From Alistipes sp. (GTDB lineage Bacteria > Bacteroidota > Bacteroidia > Bacteroidales > Rikenellaceae), in assembly GCA_017465055.1 (NCBI GenBank), contig JAFTWZ010000003.1, positions 1 to 40,271 of the forward strand: 40,271 nt of DNA. The letters run 5' to 3'. Positions within the stretch are counted from its first letter, which is position 1. Each line of letters opens with the position of its first letter. A program made the translations under genes and the position numbers. Below, piece after piece: positions 23,568 to 31,831 of this stretch. The notes under the pieces are model-generated. The model was not told the origin of the DNA. It searched no databases and worked only from the letters and a program-made list of their open reading frames with translations.

Positions 23568-25715
23568 ATGAGAAATTTATATATGACATTGTTAGTCTGT
23601 TTTGCCACTCTGGCAATGTCAGCCTGTAGCAGGTCTGAGCCGACACCAAGTCCAGGCAATACGGTAAAACCAGCAGAACCTCCTACCGCAAATGTAGATG
23701 TGAGAATGAGCAACGCATTTGTTGAGGGTACCGTCAAGAGTAGTTTTGGTGAGCCATTAGAGGGCGTAAACATTACAAGTGGCGAAGCTACAACCACATC
23801 GGATGTAAACGGAAACTTCTCGTTTAGCCGTGTGGCCGATGCTTCGGGTCGTTTTGTATTGAACTTCTCAAAGACAGGTTATTTTAATGTTACTCGTTCG
23901 GGTGTCATAGACGACAATGTTACCATCAATGTCGTTATGCAGTCAAAGGGTGGAGCAAATACAGCATCAGTGCAATTCAATGCTTTCGAATCAGAGATTA
24001 TCGAGACGCGAGGTATGCAGGTTAATATTCCAGCTAAATCATTGGTAACACTCGATGGCAGAGAGTATAGCGGTACGGTACAAGCAGATATGTTCTATCT
24101 TTCACCCGATAATGCCGACTTCACCGAGCTTATGCCAGGTAGCGACCTTGCAGCAGTACGTGAGGACGAAAGCGAGGTGACGCTTATTTCGTATGGTATG
24201 GTGGAGGTGAGCCTTACAGATGATGGGGGAAACACCTTGCAGCTAAAAGAGGGTGAGCGCTCAGAGATGACATTCCCCATTCCCGAGACAATGCGCGACA
24301 ACCCTCCGCCAACAATTCCATTGTGGTACTTCGACGATGAGTCTGGTCTTTGGGTCGAGGAGGGTATAGCAACACTACAAGGAGACGTGTATGTAGGAGA
24401 AGTGGGACACTTCTCGTGGCACAATCTCGACGTTCCCGCAGAGCGAGTATCTATATCGGGAAAGGTGACGGACTCTCGCAACCGCCCTGTGTCACGCGTG
24501 ACAGTAACCGTGGAACAGACAAGCGCTGTGACCAATGCAAATGGAGAATATAGTGTATATGTTCCAGAGAATACACCTGTTACGGTGGTCGTAGAGAGTG
24601 AAGACTACTTCAATTACTCGCCCGTGGCGAGTGTCGATGTGGCAGGGTATCCCGGAGGCTCAGTGGTACGCGATGTAGATTTGCAGTTGCCAAGTGTACC
24701 TGTCATATCGGGTCGCATAACCGATACAAGTGGCAATGCCATTTTGGCAAGCATCTATTGCGAGTATGAAGCAAACGGTATAACACACACTTCGGATGTA
24801 GCATATAGCAGCTCTCTGACAGGCGAGTATGCTCTGCGCCTACCTCTTGATATCAGTGGTAGCGCCACATTCTATATCGAGCCGCTGGGTAGCGACCCCA
24901 TAACTCGAGTAGTAGAACTCACGGGCGAAGATCAGACCCTAAACATAGAGTTTGATGGCACTTTATCGCCCATTGATGGAAGTGTCATTCAGATCAAGGG
25001 GCCTAATGGCAATACGCTATTTGCAGCAACAATCAACCCTGAGACCGCCTATGCCGTCATCGCCGAGGAAGCATTCTCATATTTGGCATCGTTTGCCGAT
25101 AGCCCAGAGAGTATGTTTACCGTAGGCGTAGAGATGTATGACGACTCTATAAACTCTTATAACACAGCGAGCGTTGCACTTCTATGTATGCTCAATGGCG
25201 TGTATCACGTATTTGCAGCTGAGAACTCTCACGTAGAAATCACATCTGTCGATAATGAGAGCATTTCGTTTGTAGTAATTGCTAATGGCGTTTACTACAC
25301 AGATACTGATACAGCCGAGGTGGAGGCTACACTATCTGCGACTATTACCTCGCCGCTCAACAAGATGAATATGGATATGCTCACCAATGTTACCGATTGG
25401 AGTTCACTCAAATGTGCAGAGCTTATTCCTGAACTTTTAACCCCTATTGATCTTGTGGCGTATATCTCTTATATGGGTATTGATGTTGAGGCCCTATACT
25501 ACCACGCTACTGAGGCGGAAGCCGACGAGGTGTGTAGTAGGCTTAGTAGTGCGGGGTGGAGTCCTATTGATGAGCAACGTACCGAGGCGGGATATACGAT
25601 AGCATATATGGATAGTGGCTTTGCTATGGTTATGGTGCAGTATGAGCCAGATGGCATTGAGGCTCCTGATGCAAATAGATATACACTATGTGTGATCCCC
25701 GTAACATTTTTGTAG
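23568..25715 (+). CDS. Lipoprotein with carboxypeptidase-regulatory-like domains
   Basis: 715 residues. Lipobox LAMSACSRSE (C20) and a Pro/Thr linker. Regulatory-like beta-sandwich domains lie at about 45-125 (VEGTVKSSFGEPLEGVNITS, TTTSDVNGNFSFS), 293-375 (ISGKVTDSRNRPVSRVTVTV, TNANGEYSVYVPEN) and 376-455 (ISGRITDTSGNAILASIYCE). Between the first two, about 130-290 resembles a ZU5-like region (GMQVNIPAKSLVTLDGREY, PLWYFDDESGLWVEEG). The C-terminal 240 residues are unassigned. There is no catalytic site; these domains serve as cell-surface scaffolds in Bacteroidetes. The next small lipoprotein follows after 20 bases. Confidence 0.8.
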   Translation: MRNLYMTLLVCFATLAMSACSRSEPTPSPGNTVKPAEPPTANVDVRMSNAFVEGTVKSSFGEPLEGVNITSGEATTTSDVNGNFSFSRVADASGRFVLNFSKTGYFNVTRSGVIDDNVTINVVMQSKGGANTASVQFNAFESEIIETRGMQVNIPAKSLVTLDGREYSGTVQADMFYLSPDNADFTELMPGSDLAAVREDESEVTLISYGMVEVSLTDDGGNTLQLKEGERSEMTFPIPETMRDNPPPTIPLWYFDDESGLWVEEGIATLQGDVYVGEVGHFSWHNLDVPAERVSISGKVTDSRNRPVSRVTVTVEQTSAVTNANGEYSVYVPENTPVTVVVESEDYFNYSPVASVDVAGYPGGSVVRDVDLQLPSVPVISGRITDTSGNAILASIYCEYEANGITHTSDVAYSSSLTGEYALRLPLDISGSATFYIEPLGSDPITRVVELTGEDQTLNIEFDGTLSPIDGSVIQIKGPNGNTLFAATINPETAYAVIAEEAFSYLASFADSPESMFTVGVEMYDDSINSYNTASVALLCMLNGVYHVFAAENSHVEITSVDNESISFVVIANGVYYTDTDTAEVEATLSATITSPLNKMNMDMLTNVTDWSSLKCAELIPELLTPIDLVAYISYMGIDVEALYYHATEAEADEVCSRLSSAGWSPIDEQRTEAGYTIAYMDSGFAMVMVQYEPDGIEAPDANRYTLCVIPVTFL

Positions 25716-25735
25716 AACAAACTATAAATTAAAAT

Positions 25736-26179
25736 ATGATAAATATGAAAAAGTTATATATGTTAATAGTGGCAATGGTATTTGTAGGGCTAAGCCTCGC
25801 CACCGTATCTTGTAGTGAAAAAGATGAGCACGCATTTGATCCCAATGATCCTGGTAGTGCCGGCACTGTGGATGTAGGATGGGAAGAGAGTGGAGACACC
25901 GTAAAGTTTACAGTTGAGCAATCTTGGGGTTATGGTATGGCTTATATCGTTACCTATACCTGCAAATTCAACAGCGATGGATATTGTATCGAGGCTATTG
26001 CGCGCTACGAATTTTCGTCGGCTGAGCTTGCAGAGATATTTTATGAGTCGTATCGTCAGATGTACGACGAAATTAGCAAATCGGGCAGAACTGTAACCGT
26101 CGATGAAACGGAGGATTTCGAAGGTGTGACAAGAGATGAACTCCGTGCACTCTATGAGTCTATGGCGAACGCATACTAG
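25736..26179 (+). CDS. Small hypothetical lipoprotein
   Basis: 147 residues; the ATG at 25745 (MKKLYMLIV) may be the true start. Lipobox SLATVSCSEK gives an acylated Cys. The mature part has an acidic linker (DEHAFDPNDPGSAG), short strands (VKFTVEQSWGYGMAYIVTYT) and a C-terminal helix pair (SAELAEIFYESYRQMYDEIS, VTRDELRALYESMANAY). I do not recognise a family. It probably shares a transcript with the preceding large lipoprotein and is closed by the terminator at 26202. Confidence 0.7.
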   Translation: MINMKKLYMLIVAMVFVGLSLATVSCSEKDEHAFDPNDPGSAGTVDVGWEESGDTVKFTVEQSWGYGMAYIVTYTCKFNSDGYCIEAIARYEFSSAELAEIFYESYRQMYDEISKSGRTVTVDETEDFEGVTRDELRALYESMANAY

Positions 26180-26201
26180 TATATATTTAATGGGTTATGA
26201 T

Positions 26202-26233
26202 ACGGGAGCCCTGTAGTAGGGTTCCCGTCTTTG
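26202..26233 (+). terminator. Rho-independent terminator
   Basis: ACGGGAGCCC at 26202-26211 pairs with GGGTTCCCGT at 26219-26228 (one G:T), followed by CTTTGT. Confidence 0.7.
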
Positions 26234-26332
26234 TAGCAAAACGAAGGTTATAGCCGATTTTGCCGCAGATATCGCATAGAAGTTCTGAATGCCCCTTTAT
26301 GGTCTATACCATATAACCAACAATAGACAATT

Positions 26333-26761
26333 ATGAAAAAGTTTGTTATTTTACTATTTGCTGCGTTGCCGATGTTGGCTGCTGCACAAATGACTCCCGA
26401 AGCGATTATTGCTAATGCTCCGGCATTGCCGACAGCCGAAGAATTGGGAGCGAAAGAAAAACATAGTGATGCGTTCAAGGCAAAGATGAAAGACCTGAAT
26501 GCTAAACTCCCACGCACTTCCCAAATCCCGACACCCGTAGGCAATTACGCTCCCGACTGGGCAATCGCAATGAAAAAGAATGATGTGAAGCACATCTTCT
26601 TCGTAGCCGAGACTAAAGGGTCAATGTCGTCAATGGACTTGTCTGCCATCGAACGAGCCAAAATTGACTGTGCGGAAAAGTTGTTCAACTCCATTTCCAT
26701 AGCCAATGTGAAGTACCATAAAGTGGCTACTTACCAAGACTTGATAAGCGTAATGATATAA
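26333..26761 (+). CDS. Chimeric ORF: secreted-protein N-terminus joined to a type III restriction (Res) C-terminus
   Basis: 142 residues. Residues 1-19 are a clean Sec signal peptide (FAALPMLAAAQ) and 20-60 a helical secreted segment (MTPEAIIANAPALPTAEELG). From about 62 the sequence changes to IPTPVGNYAPDWAI, VKHIFFVAETKGSMSSMDLS, IERAKIDCAEKLFNSIS and YHKVATYQDL. That is the endonuclease-domain tail of type III restriction Res subunits, where the D of PDWA and the E and K of ETKG belong to the PD-(D/E)XK nuclease site. Fusion of an exported N-terminus to a cytoplasmic nuclease tail makes no functional sense, so it is probably a recombination scar. The rest of Res and any Mod gene are absent. 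Confidence 0.65.
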   Translation: MKKFVILLFAALPMLAAAQMTPEAIIANAPALPTAEELGAKEKHSDAFKAKMKDLNAKLPRTSQIPTPVGNYAPDWAIAMKKNDVKHIFFVAETKGSMSSMDLSAIERAKIDCAEKLFNSISIANVKYHKVATYQDLISVMI

Positions 26762-26766
26762 GCGTT

Positions 26767-26889
26767 AATGATGTAATTTGTGAATTTATCAAAATAGGAA
26801 AAGCCCAAACTATAGATGCTTTAATAGATATTCATCCGTTTGAGAAATACATAATTGAATATTTCTATGATGGAATATTATCAAATTGA
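26767..26889 (+). other. Short open remnant frame after the chimeric ORF
   Basis: A frame without a clear start reads NDVICEFIKIGKAQTIDALI and ends HPFEKYIIEYFYDGILSN then TGA. It is A+T-rich and looks coding, but the protein is not recognised; it may be part of a gene cut by the same rearrangement. A TATCTTTG box at 26900-26907 has no plus-strand gene after it. Confidence 0.3.
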
Positions 26890-26971
26890 TGAAAAACACT
26901 ATCTTTGCACTCAGAAAAAGCGTTCTTTTCAATAATGCAGAATAAGACAGATAATGGAACTTCGCTCGTTT

Positions 26972-28105
26972 CTAAATCGTTACCTGTCGTAAATTCAAAT
27001 TCTGTAAATCATTTGTTTTCATCGAGAAAGAAGAAATGCTATGACTCGTAATATGTGTGCTAAGATGCTTCTGGATTCCGCAGACATCGGCTATCTCTTT
27101 TAGGTAGCTGTTCATATTCTGATTGCAAGGAACGGGAAGTAATACGCCACGCTTAATGCAAGTCGGGTTGTTCTCGTATTTCTTGAGAATTGCCATTGGG
27201 ATATCCAGCAACGGGATATTGCACATATTATTTGTCTTTTGGCGCGTCTTGCGAATCCAATAGTGCCCGTTGTTGTCTTGCACGATATGCTCGGCGGCGA
27301 GTTGCTGAACATCTATAAATGCCAATCCCGTAAAGGCTACAAAGATAAATACATCACGCACCAATGCAAGACGAGGCAGCTCAAACTCCTTTTGGTATAT
27401 TATCATCAGTTCATCCATCGTCAGGAACTCACGCACAACCTCCTTTTCGTGGAACTTAATGCCTGCAAACGGATTCTTCTCTATCCACTCGTTGGCAAGT
27501 GCAAGGTTAATAATCTTCTTCAAGCACTTCATATAGCGGATAACGGTATTCTGCTGACAATTTTTCTCGGTCTTCAAATAGAACTCAAAGGCTCGCACAA
27601 GTTCGCCATTTACCTCCGTAATAGGCAAATCCTCTTTGTCGTATTTCAGTTTGATAAGTTCAGCAAGATAGCGGGTGCAACTTTCGTAGCGTCTTACGGT
27701 GATTAGGGCAAAATCTTTACCCACCAAAGCTCGGCATTGCTCGTTGTGTTCACGCATAGTACCGATGATGGTGCGTACTTGCTCCACCTTTTTGTCCACT
27801 CCAAAGAACTTTTCCTGTAATATCCGGGCAGTGATAAGTTCCCCATTCTCTTCGAGTTGCGTGTAAATTCGGTGGAGTTTGATTCGGCTCTCCTCGATGT
27901 AGTTGTTTAGCTCGGTTGATTTACGGCTTTTGCCCCTTGCACACTCCTTGGCCTGATTCCACGATACAGGCTCAATGCTTTTGCGGATGTTTGTTTCTAC
28001 TCTTGCGCCATTGACTGTGATACGCATACATACTGAAGCCTCACCGTTCTTCAGCAGCTTGGTTTTCTTGATAAAGAAAAGCACATTAAATGAATCTCGT
28101 CTCAT
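26972..28105 (-). pseudogene. Decayed tyrosine recombinase (Bacteroidetes integrase type)
   Basis: 377 residues. The N-terminal arm-binding region (VLFFIKKTKLLKNGEASVCM, ITVNGARVETN), the SAM-like core-binding domain (about 110-205) and the start of the catalytic domain are intact: FVAFTGLAFIDVQQL, where the first Arg is absent as in several Bacteroides integrases, and the Lys strand YWIRKTRQKTNN. The HxxR box should read like HTARHTFA, but here it is HITSHSIS, so the Arg is Ser. The normal tail with the second His/Trp and nucleophilic Tyr is replaced by about 25 unrelated residues. It should be catalytically dead. It lies downstream of tRNA-Phe in the usual place for an integrase. Confidence 0.8.
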
Positions 28106-28109
28106 TTTC

Positions 28110-28149
28110 TCCTACTTTTAAGTTAAACATTAGTTCGACAAAAGTAGGA
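28110..28149. promoter_or_regulatory. Inverted repeat around the integrase promoter
   Basis: TCCTACTTTT at 28110-28119 and AAAAGTAGGA at 28140-28149. On the minus strand the distal arm contains a TACTTTTG -7 box (28139-28146), and the proximal arm overlaps the AGGAG before the integrase ATG. It could be an operator. Confidence 0.35.
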
Positions 28150-28299
28150 ATCCGAGTCCGTTTTGATACCATGCAAAATATTGTGAATCAGCGAAAAACG
28201 CTCTTTCAAGATGGAGATGTTTGGAACACCTGTTTGTTCCACCTCCTGCTCCACCAAAGGCGGTCGTGAACCGCACTTTTTTGCGTTTTTAGGGGAAAT

Positions 28300-28335
28300 A
28301 AAAAAATCCCGATTTTCGTTGAAAATCAGGATTTT
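28300..28335 (-). terminator. Terminator of tRNA-Phe
   Basis: On the minus strand AAATCCTGATTTTC, a 3-base loop and GAAAATCGGGATTT (one mismatch) are followed by a T-run. It lies about 25 bases after the tRNA 3' end. Confidence 0.7.
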
Positions 28336-28359
28336 ACGTTGTTTTGCTTTTCTTTGCTG

Positions 28360-28432
28360 TGGTGCCACCGGGATTCGAACCAGGGACACAAGGATTTTCA
28401 GTCCTTTGCTCTACCAACTGAGCTATGGCACC
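28360..28432 (-). tRNA. tRNA-Phe (GAA anticodon)
   Basis: A 73-nt cloverleaf: acceptor GGTGCCA/TGGCACC with discriminator A, D-arm with GCTCAGTTGGTAGAGC, anticodon loop CTGAAAA giving GAA between AAGGA and TCCTT, and T-arm with GGTTCGAATCC. CCA is not encoded. tRNA genes are common integration sites, and a decayed integrase lies downstream. I found no second copy of the 3' end in the window, so no att pair can be given. Confidence 0.95.
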
Positions 28433-28466
28433 ATCGTTATGTCTGCTAACTTTGTTTTAGCGAGTG

Positions 28467-28497
28467 CAAAGATAGCTACTTTTTTTTATTCTGCAAA
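28467..28497 (-). promoter_or_regulatory. Promoter of tRNA-Phe
   Basis: On the minus strand TTTG (28494-28497), 19 bases, then TATCTTTG (28467-28474), ending 34 bases before the tRNA. Confidence 0.7.
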
Positions 28498-28570
28498 TTT
28501 TTATGGCAAAAAAATATCAAAAATATTTACTAAAATTACTCCATATTTATTAATATCTTGTAAATTAGTA

Positions 28571-28606
28571 GGTTATGTTATATGCGCATTGCGCACCTAA
28601 CATACC
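28571..28606 (-). terminator. Hairpin after the FISUMP-type gene
   Basis: GGTTATGTTA and TAACATACC form an outer stem with one bulge, with an inner GCGC-ATT-GCGC hairpin. It lies 78 bases beyond the stop of the minus-strand operon. It has no T-run, so termination is only likely. Confidence 0.4.
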
Positions 28607-28683
28607 TTATCAAGCACTAAGATTTAGTCGTCTCGTTACCCATCTCATTGGAGCGAGGATGTTACTTTGCGCTGGTAGGGTGT

Positions 28684-30141
28684 TTAATCCCTTACGCAGC
28701 GCACTGGCATACCATTAGCGCGATGCATTGGGCGAGCGGTGTCGAGGCCATTCCACGTGCGTGTTGCAGTGTTAAGGTCGAAATAGAGTGCCGTAGCGCT
28801 ACCATCATCATTGGTGGTCGATGTCCAGTAGTATCCTGACCAGGGCACAGGTAGCTCAATATCATCGTTTACAATATCTAAGCGGCAGTCGAGGTAGTTG
28901 CGGCGGCCCTGAGCCGTGAAGAAGTATTCGGCGTTTGTCTCGGTGCTTACGAGCATAAGGCCATACTGCTTTTGTAGCTCCTCCCAGGCCATATTGTCGT
29001 AGCTATATTCGATTGTTAGGTTCTCGAAGAGCGAGGCATCGGGTACGTGCCAGCCTGCAGGGCAGGGGTCGTTGTTGGTCTTAGACTCACTACTCCAGAG
29101 CGCATCATCGTGGCCGTCATAGAGCCAGTCGTAGCCATTCTCCTTATATCCTTTAACAAGGGCACAAGGGTTAGCATTTGCCCAGCTGAGCGCGCCCTGC
29201 TCGGCGGTAGACTCTACGTACTCGAGGTTGAGGTTGCTGCCCGACGCTGTGTAGAGCACGTCGTCGTGGTTACCTGGGAAGTTGTAGCCCTGGGGGCCTA
29301 CGAATGGGTCTTTACGGCCCCACTGGTAGTACATACCGTAGGATTCGTATATCTTGCTGCCTATTGTCGAGCCGTTGCTGTTGTGCTCAGCACCGAGGTT
29401 AATAGTCATCATTGTCTGGCCGTTGAGCGTTGTGGTGTTCTCCGCAGCTGTAGGGTCGTTGTTCGTTACCCATATATGCCAGCTCCACTCGAGCTCGCCG
29501 CCCTCGTCATATGCGCCGATAAGGGCGTTGCCGTAGTGAACATTGCCCGTATCGCTATCGTCGTCATCCTCCTTAGCATCCTCGAGGTAGAAGGTGGCCT
29601 TGCCGTCGCGCATATCGAGATACTTGATAAGACCCTCTTTGGTCTCCCATATTATCTTCACGGTGGTAGTCTGTAGCTCTATATCGCCATTGCCTCCGCG
29701 CATAGGGTTAAAAACGTAGCGCGTATTGGGCTTAGTTGCCACGTAGCAGTTCGCGGGCATATCGTAGAAGCTAATCTCGTCGCTCACTATTGCAACGTAG
29801 ATAGACACGCTCTTGGTTGCTCCCGTAGGCGTATATCCCGTAAGTGTTATTGTGCCGCTGTCGACCTCCTCGTTGTCAAACGACGTGGGTGCTGTAACGG
29901 TAATTGTACCTGCGTACATATCTATATCGTCAACACTCCAGCCTGTGGGTACGCTGGTGGCCGAGATAGAGGTTATGTTGCTACTGTCGAACGACGTCGT
30001 GCCGCTTGCACCGGGCGTAGCCACAAGGATACCCTTAGCTGGGACGGTGAAACTCTTAGTCTCCTCCTTGCTACACGACGTAAGTGATGCTGACAGTAGT
30101 GCCATTGAGGCAAAAAACAATGTATATACTATCTTTCTCAT
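28684..30141 (-). CDS. Lipoprotein with BACON-like and FISUMP-type domains
   Basis: 485 residues. Lipobox SLTSCSKEE (C23). Residues about 30-120 form a BACON/Ig-like beta-sandwich (SFDNEEVDSGTITLTGYTPT). The C-terminal half has the FISUMP/major-paralogous pattern: GMYYQWGRKDPF, NDPCPAGWHVPDASLFENL, GYYWTSTTNDDGSATALYF, and the ending RANGMPVRCVRD. Such proteins are exported and surface-located in Bacteroidetes and Fibrobacteres; no enzymatic role is known to me. It is the last gene of a four-gene minus-strand unit, 40 bases after the SPOR gene. Confidence 0.82.
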   Translation of the reverse strand: MRKIVYTLFFASMALLSASLTSCSKEETKSFTVPAKGILVATPGASGTTSFDSSNITSISATSVPTGWSVDDIDMYAGTITVTAPTSFDNEEVDSGTITLTGYTPTGATKSVSIYVAIVSDEISFYDMPANCYVATKPNTRYVFNPMRGGNGDIELQTTTVKIIWETKEGLIKYLDMRDGKATFYLEDAKEDDDDSDTGNVHYGNALIGAYDEGGELEWSWHIWVTNNDPTAAENTTTLNGQTMMTINLGAEHNSNGSTIGSKIYESYGMYYQWGRKDPFVGPQGYNFPGNHDDVLYTASGSNLNLEYVESTAEQGALSWANANPCALVKGYKENGYDWLYDGHDDALWSSESKTNNDPCPAGWHVPDASLFENLTIEYSYDNMAWEELQKQYGLMLVSTETNAEYFFTAQGRRNYLDCRLDIVNDDIELPVPWSGYYWTSTTNDDGSATALYFDLNTATRTWNGLDTARPMHRANGMPVRCVRD

Positions 30142-30181
30142 ACTTTTATCTTTATCTTTTTATCAATACAAATTAATCCGT

Positions 30182-31786
30182 TTACTGCAGGTCGAGTTCC
30201 ACAATTGCAACCCTGAGGTCGGGATAGTGCTCCGCAAGCGATGACATCAGTAGGTCGGCCTCGGAGCGCTCGGCGAATGTGCCTATGGCAAACTGTTGTC
30301 CGCGACGCGATATCATCTTGTCGGGCGTTGTGGCGCTGATTAGTTGGCGCATATCGTCGCTTATGCTGTCGCACTCGAGCGTTACGATGTATCTATTGTT
30401 TGAGGCTACTGGCTCGTTGGCCTCTTCCTCGTTATCCTTCTCCTGACTTAGGTTTACCATCACACCATCGCACCAACGGCAAATCTCTGGGCGTTTGAAG
30501 CCCTTCTCCTTGAGGAAAAGCTGTGCCTCCTCTGCCTCGGCAAGCGTGGCGAAGCCTCCAGCGTAGTAGCTATACCTGTTCTTCTCCTCCTGGTCGATAA
30601 ATAGTGGCTGCACACCCTTAAACAAGGTCATCGTCTGCTTGCTCTTGAATGTGCCGAGCAGTATGCGGTATATCGTGCCGCGCTCGTAGACCTTGAGCTC
30701 GGGAAGACGGTTTGTCGAGTTGTAGAAGTTGGTGCGGCCGATGATGATAGGAGCGTAGTCGAGGAATAGACGGCGCTCGAGATTGACACTCTGATGGCGG
30801 TACTCTATGTCGTTGAGCTCACTGCGGCGCTGCTGTAGCGAGTCAAGTGCCTCAATAAGGCCAAACTCTTGGGCGGTGAGAATCTCGTAGTCGAGGAGCG
30901 TAGCGCGGCCTACGGCGTAGTGCATAAGGGCATCGGAGGCGTAGCTGCCATCAAGCTCGGAGCACTGCTGCTGCATCTGACTGAAGGCCTCAGATGAGGC
31001 ATCGAGGGCGTCGTAGCGGTTAGCCTTCTCGAGCACGTAGCCGAGAGCGTAGTACTTGGTGTCGATGACGTGGTTCCAGCTGAGGTCGATTTTGTTGCTG
31101 CGAGTCTCGGCCCTATGCTTAAGCTCCAAGTATACGCTAAAGAGCGAGTCGGCAACGTCCTCGCTGTCGGTCGTGCGATACTTGTCTACGGTAGTAAGTA
31201 GGGTATTGTAGTTATCGATATACTCTTTGCACAGCCTCTCTAAAGCCTCATCCTCGGCCTGAGCTACGAGAAGCTCGGCATAGTCTTCAGCTGTGAGAGC
31301 CTCGGTAAAGAGGTCATTCTTGTATAGCGAACGCGAGCGTATGATCTCCCTTACGGGCTCGTTTGTAGCGATACTATCGGCAAGGTTGCTGTCGGTAATC
31401 TCCTCGGCGTGGGAGTCGGAGTACATATGCGCAAGGATATACTCCTGCTCGATGTTGTTAATCTCGGTTATCACATCGCCACGCTGCTGGCGAATCTCGA
31501 AGATCGCCTCCTCGAGGGTGAGGATGTGCGAGGTGTACTTATCTATGTCTACGGGGTTGGCTACCGAGTCGCGGCTGTGGCTAAACTCTTCGCGCAGCTC
31601 GGCGACTAACCTCTGCACAGAGTCCTCGCGCATCATAAGCGAGTCGTTCTTGGCCCTGAGCTCGACGTATCGCGCGTTGGTCATAAGCTCCGGAAATTCG
31701 GGTTGGTCGGCACGTGCTATGGTTATTGCCACGGCTGTGGCTATACAGAGCGTAACAAGTGTATATATTCTCTTTTTCTCTATCAT
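30182..31786 (-). CDS. SPOR-domain periplasmic protein
   Basis: 534 residues. An N-terminal membrane segment or signal (LVTLCIATAVAITIARA) is followed by a long helical and coiled-coil region (about 35-350, many Leu/Glu/Arg heptads). A SPOR-like repeat lies at about 370-445 (YRILLGTFKSKQTMTLFKGV, YYAGGFATLAEAEEAQLFLK), and a second weaker copy is at the C-terminus (QFAIGTFAERSEADLLMSSL). SPOR domains bind denuded peptidoglycan, so a periplasmic envelope role is likely. It lies between trkH and the FISUMP-type gene with short gaps (45 and 40 bases). Confidence 0.8.
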   Translation of the reverse strand: MIEKKRIYTLVTLCIATAVAITIARADQPEFPELMTNARYVELRAKNDSLMMREDSVQRLVAELREEFSHSRDSVANPVDIDKYTSHILTLEEAIFEIRQQRGDVITEINNIEQEYILAHMYSDSHAEEITDSNLADSIATNEPVREIIRSRSLYKNDLFTEALTAEDYAELLVAQAEDEALERLCKEYIDNYNTLLTTVDKYRTTDSEDVADSLFSVYLELKHRAETRSNKIDLSWNHVIDTKYYALGYVLEKANRYDALDASSEAFSQMQQQCSELDGSYASDALMHYAVGRATLLDYEILTAQEFGLIEALDSLQQRRSELNDIEYRHQSVNLERRLFLDYAPIIIGRTNFYNSTNRLPELKVYERGTIYRILLGTFKSKQTMTLFKGVQPLFIDQEEKNRYSYYAGGFATLAEAEEAQLFLKEKGFKRPEICRWCDGVMVNLSQEKDNEEEANEPVASNNRYIVTLECDSISDDMRQLISATTPDKMISRRGQQFAIGTFAERSEADLLMSSLAEHYPDLRVAIVELDLQ

Positions 31787-31831
31787 ATTGTTGTTATAAT
31801 CAATCTAATAAATCATTTTGCGGCAAGCGGT

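Noticed and set aside
28123-28389. 88-residue minus-strand ORF across the tRNA 3' end and integrase promoter
   Set aside because: It begins inside the tRNA gene, runs through the tRNA terminator and shows no protein features.
26972-28432. attL/attR pair defining an island
   Set aside because: No second copy of the tRNA-Phe 3' end was found in the window, so boundaries cannot be drawn.
28211-28600. Plus-strand ORF containing GATGIRTRDTRIFSPLLYQLS
   Set aside because: This is the well-known false translation of the complement of a tRNA gene (tRNA-Phe here), not a protein.
28684-29676. Plus-strand frames opposite the FISUMP-type gene
   Set aside because: Shadows of a gene with signal peptide and family motifs on the other strand.
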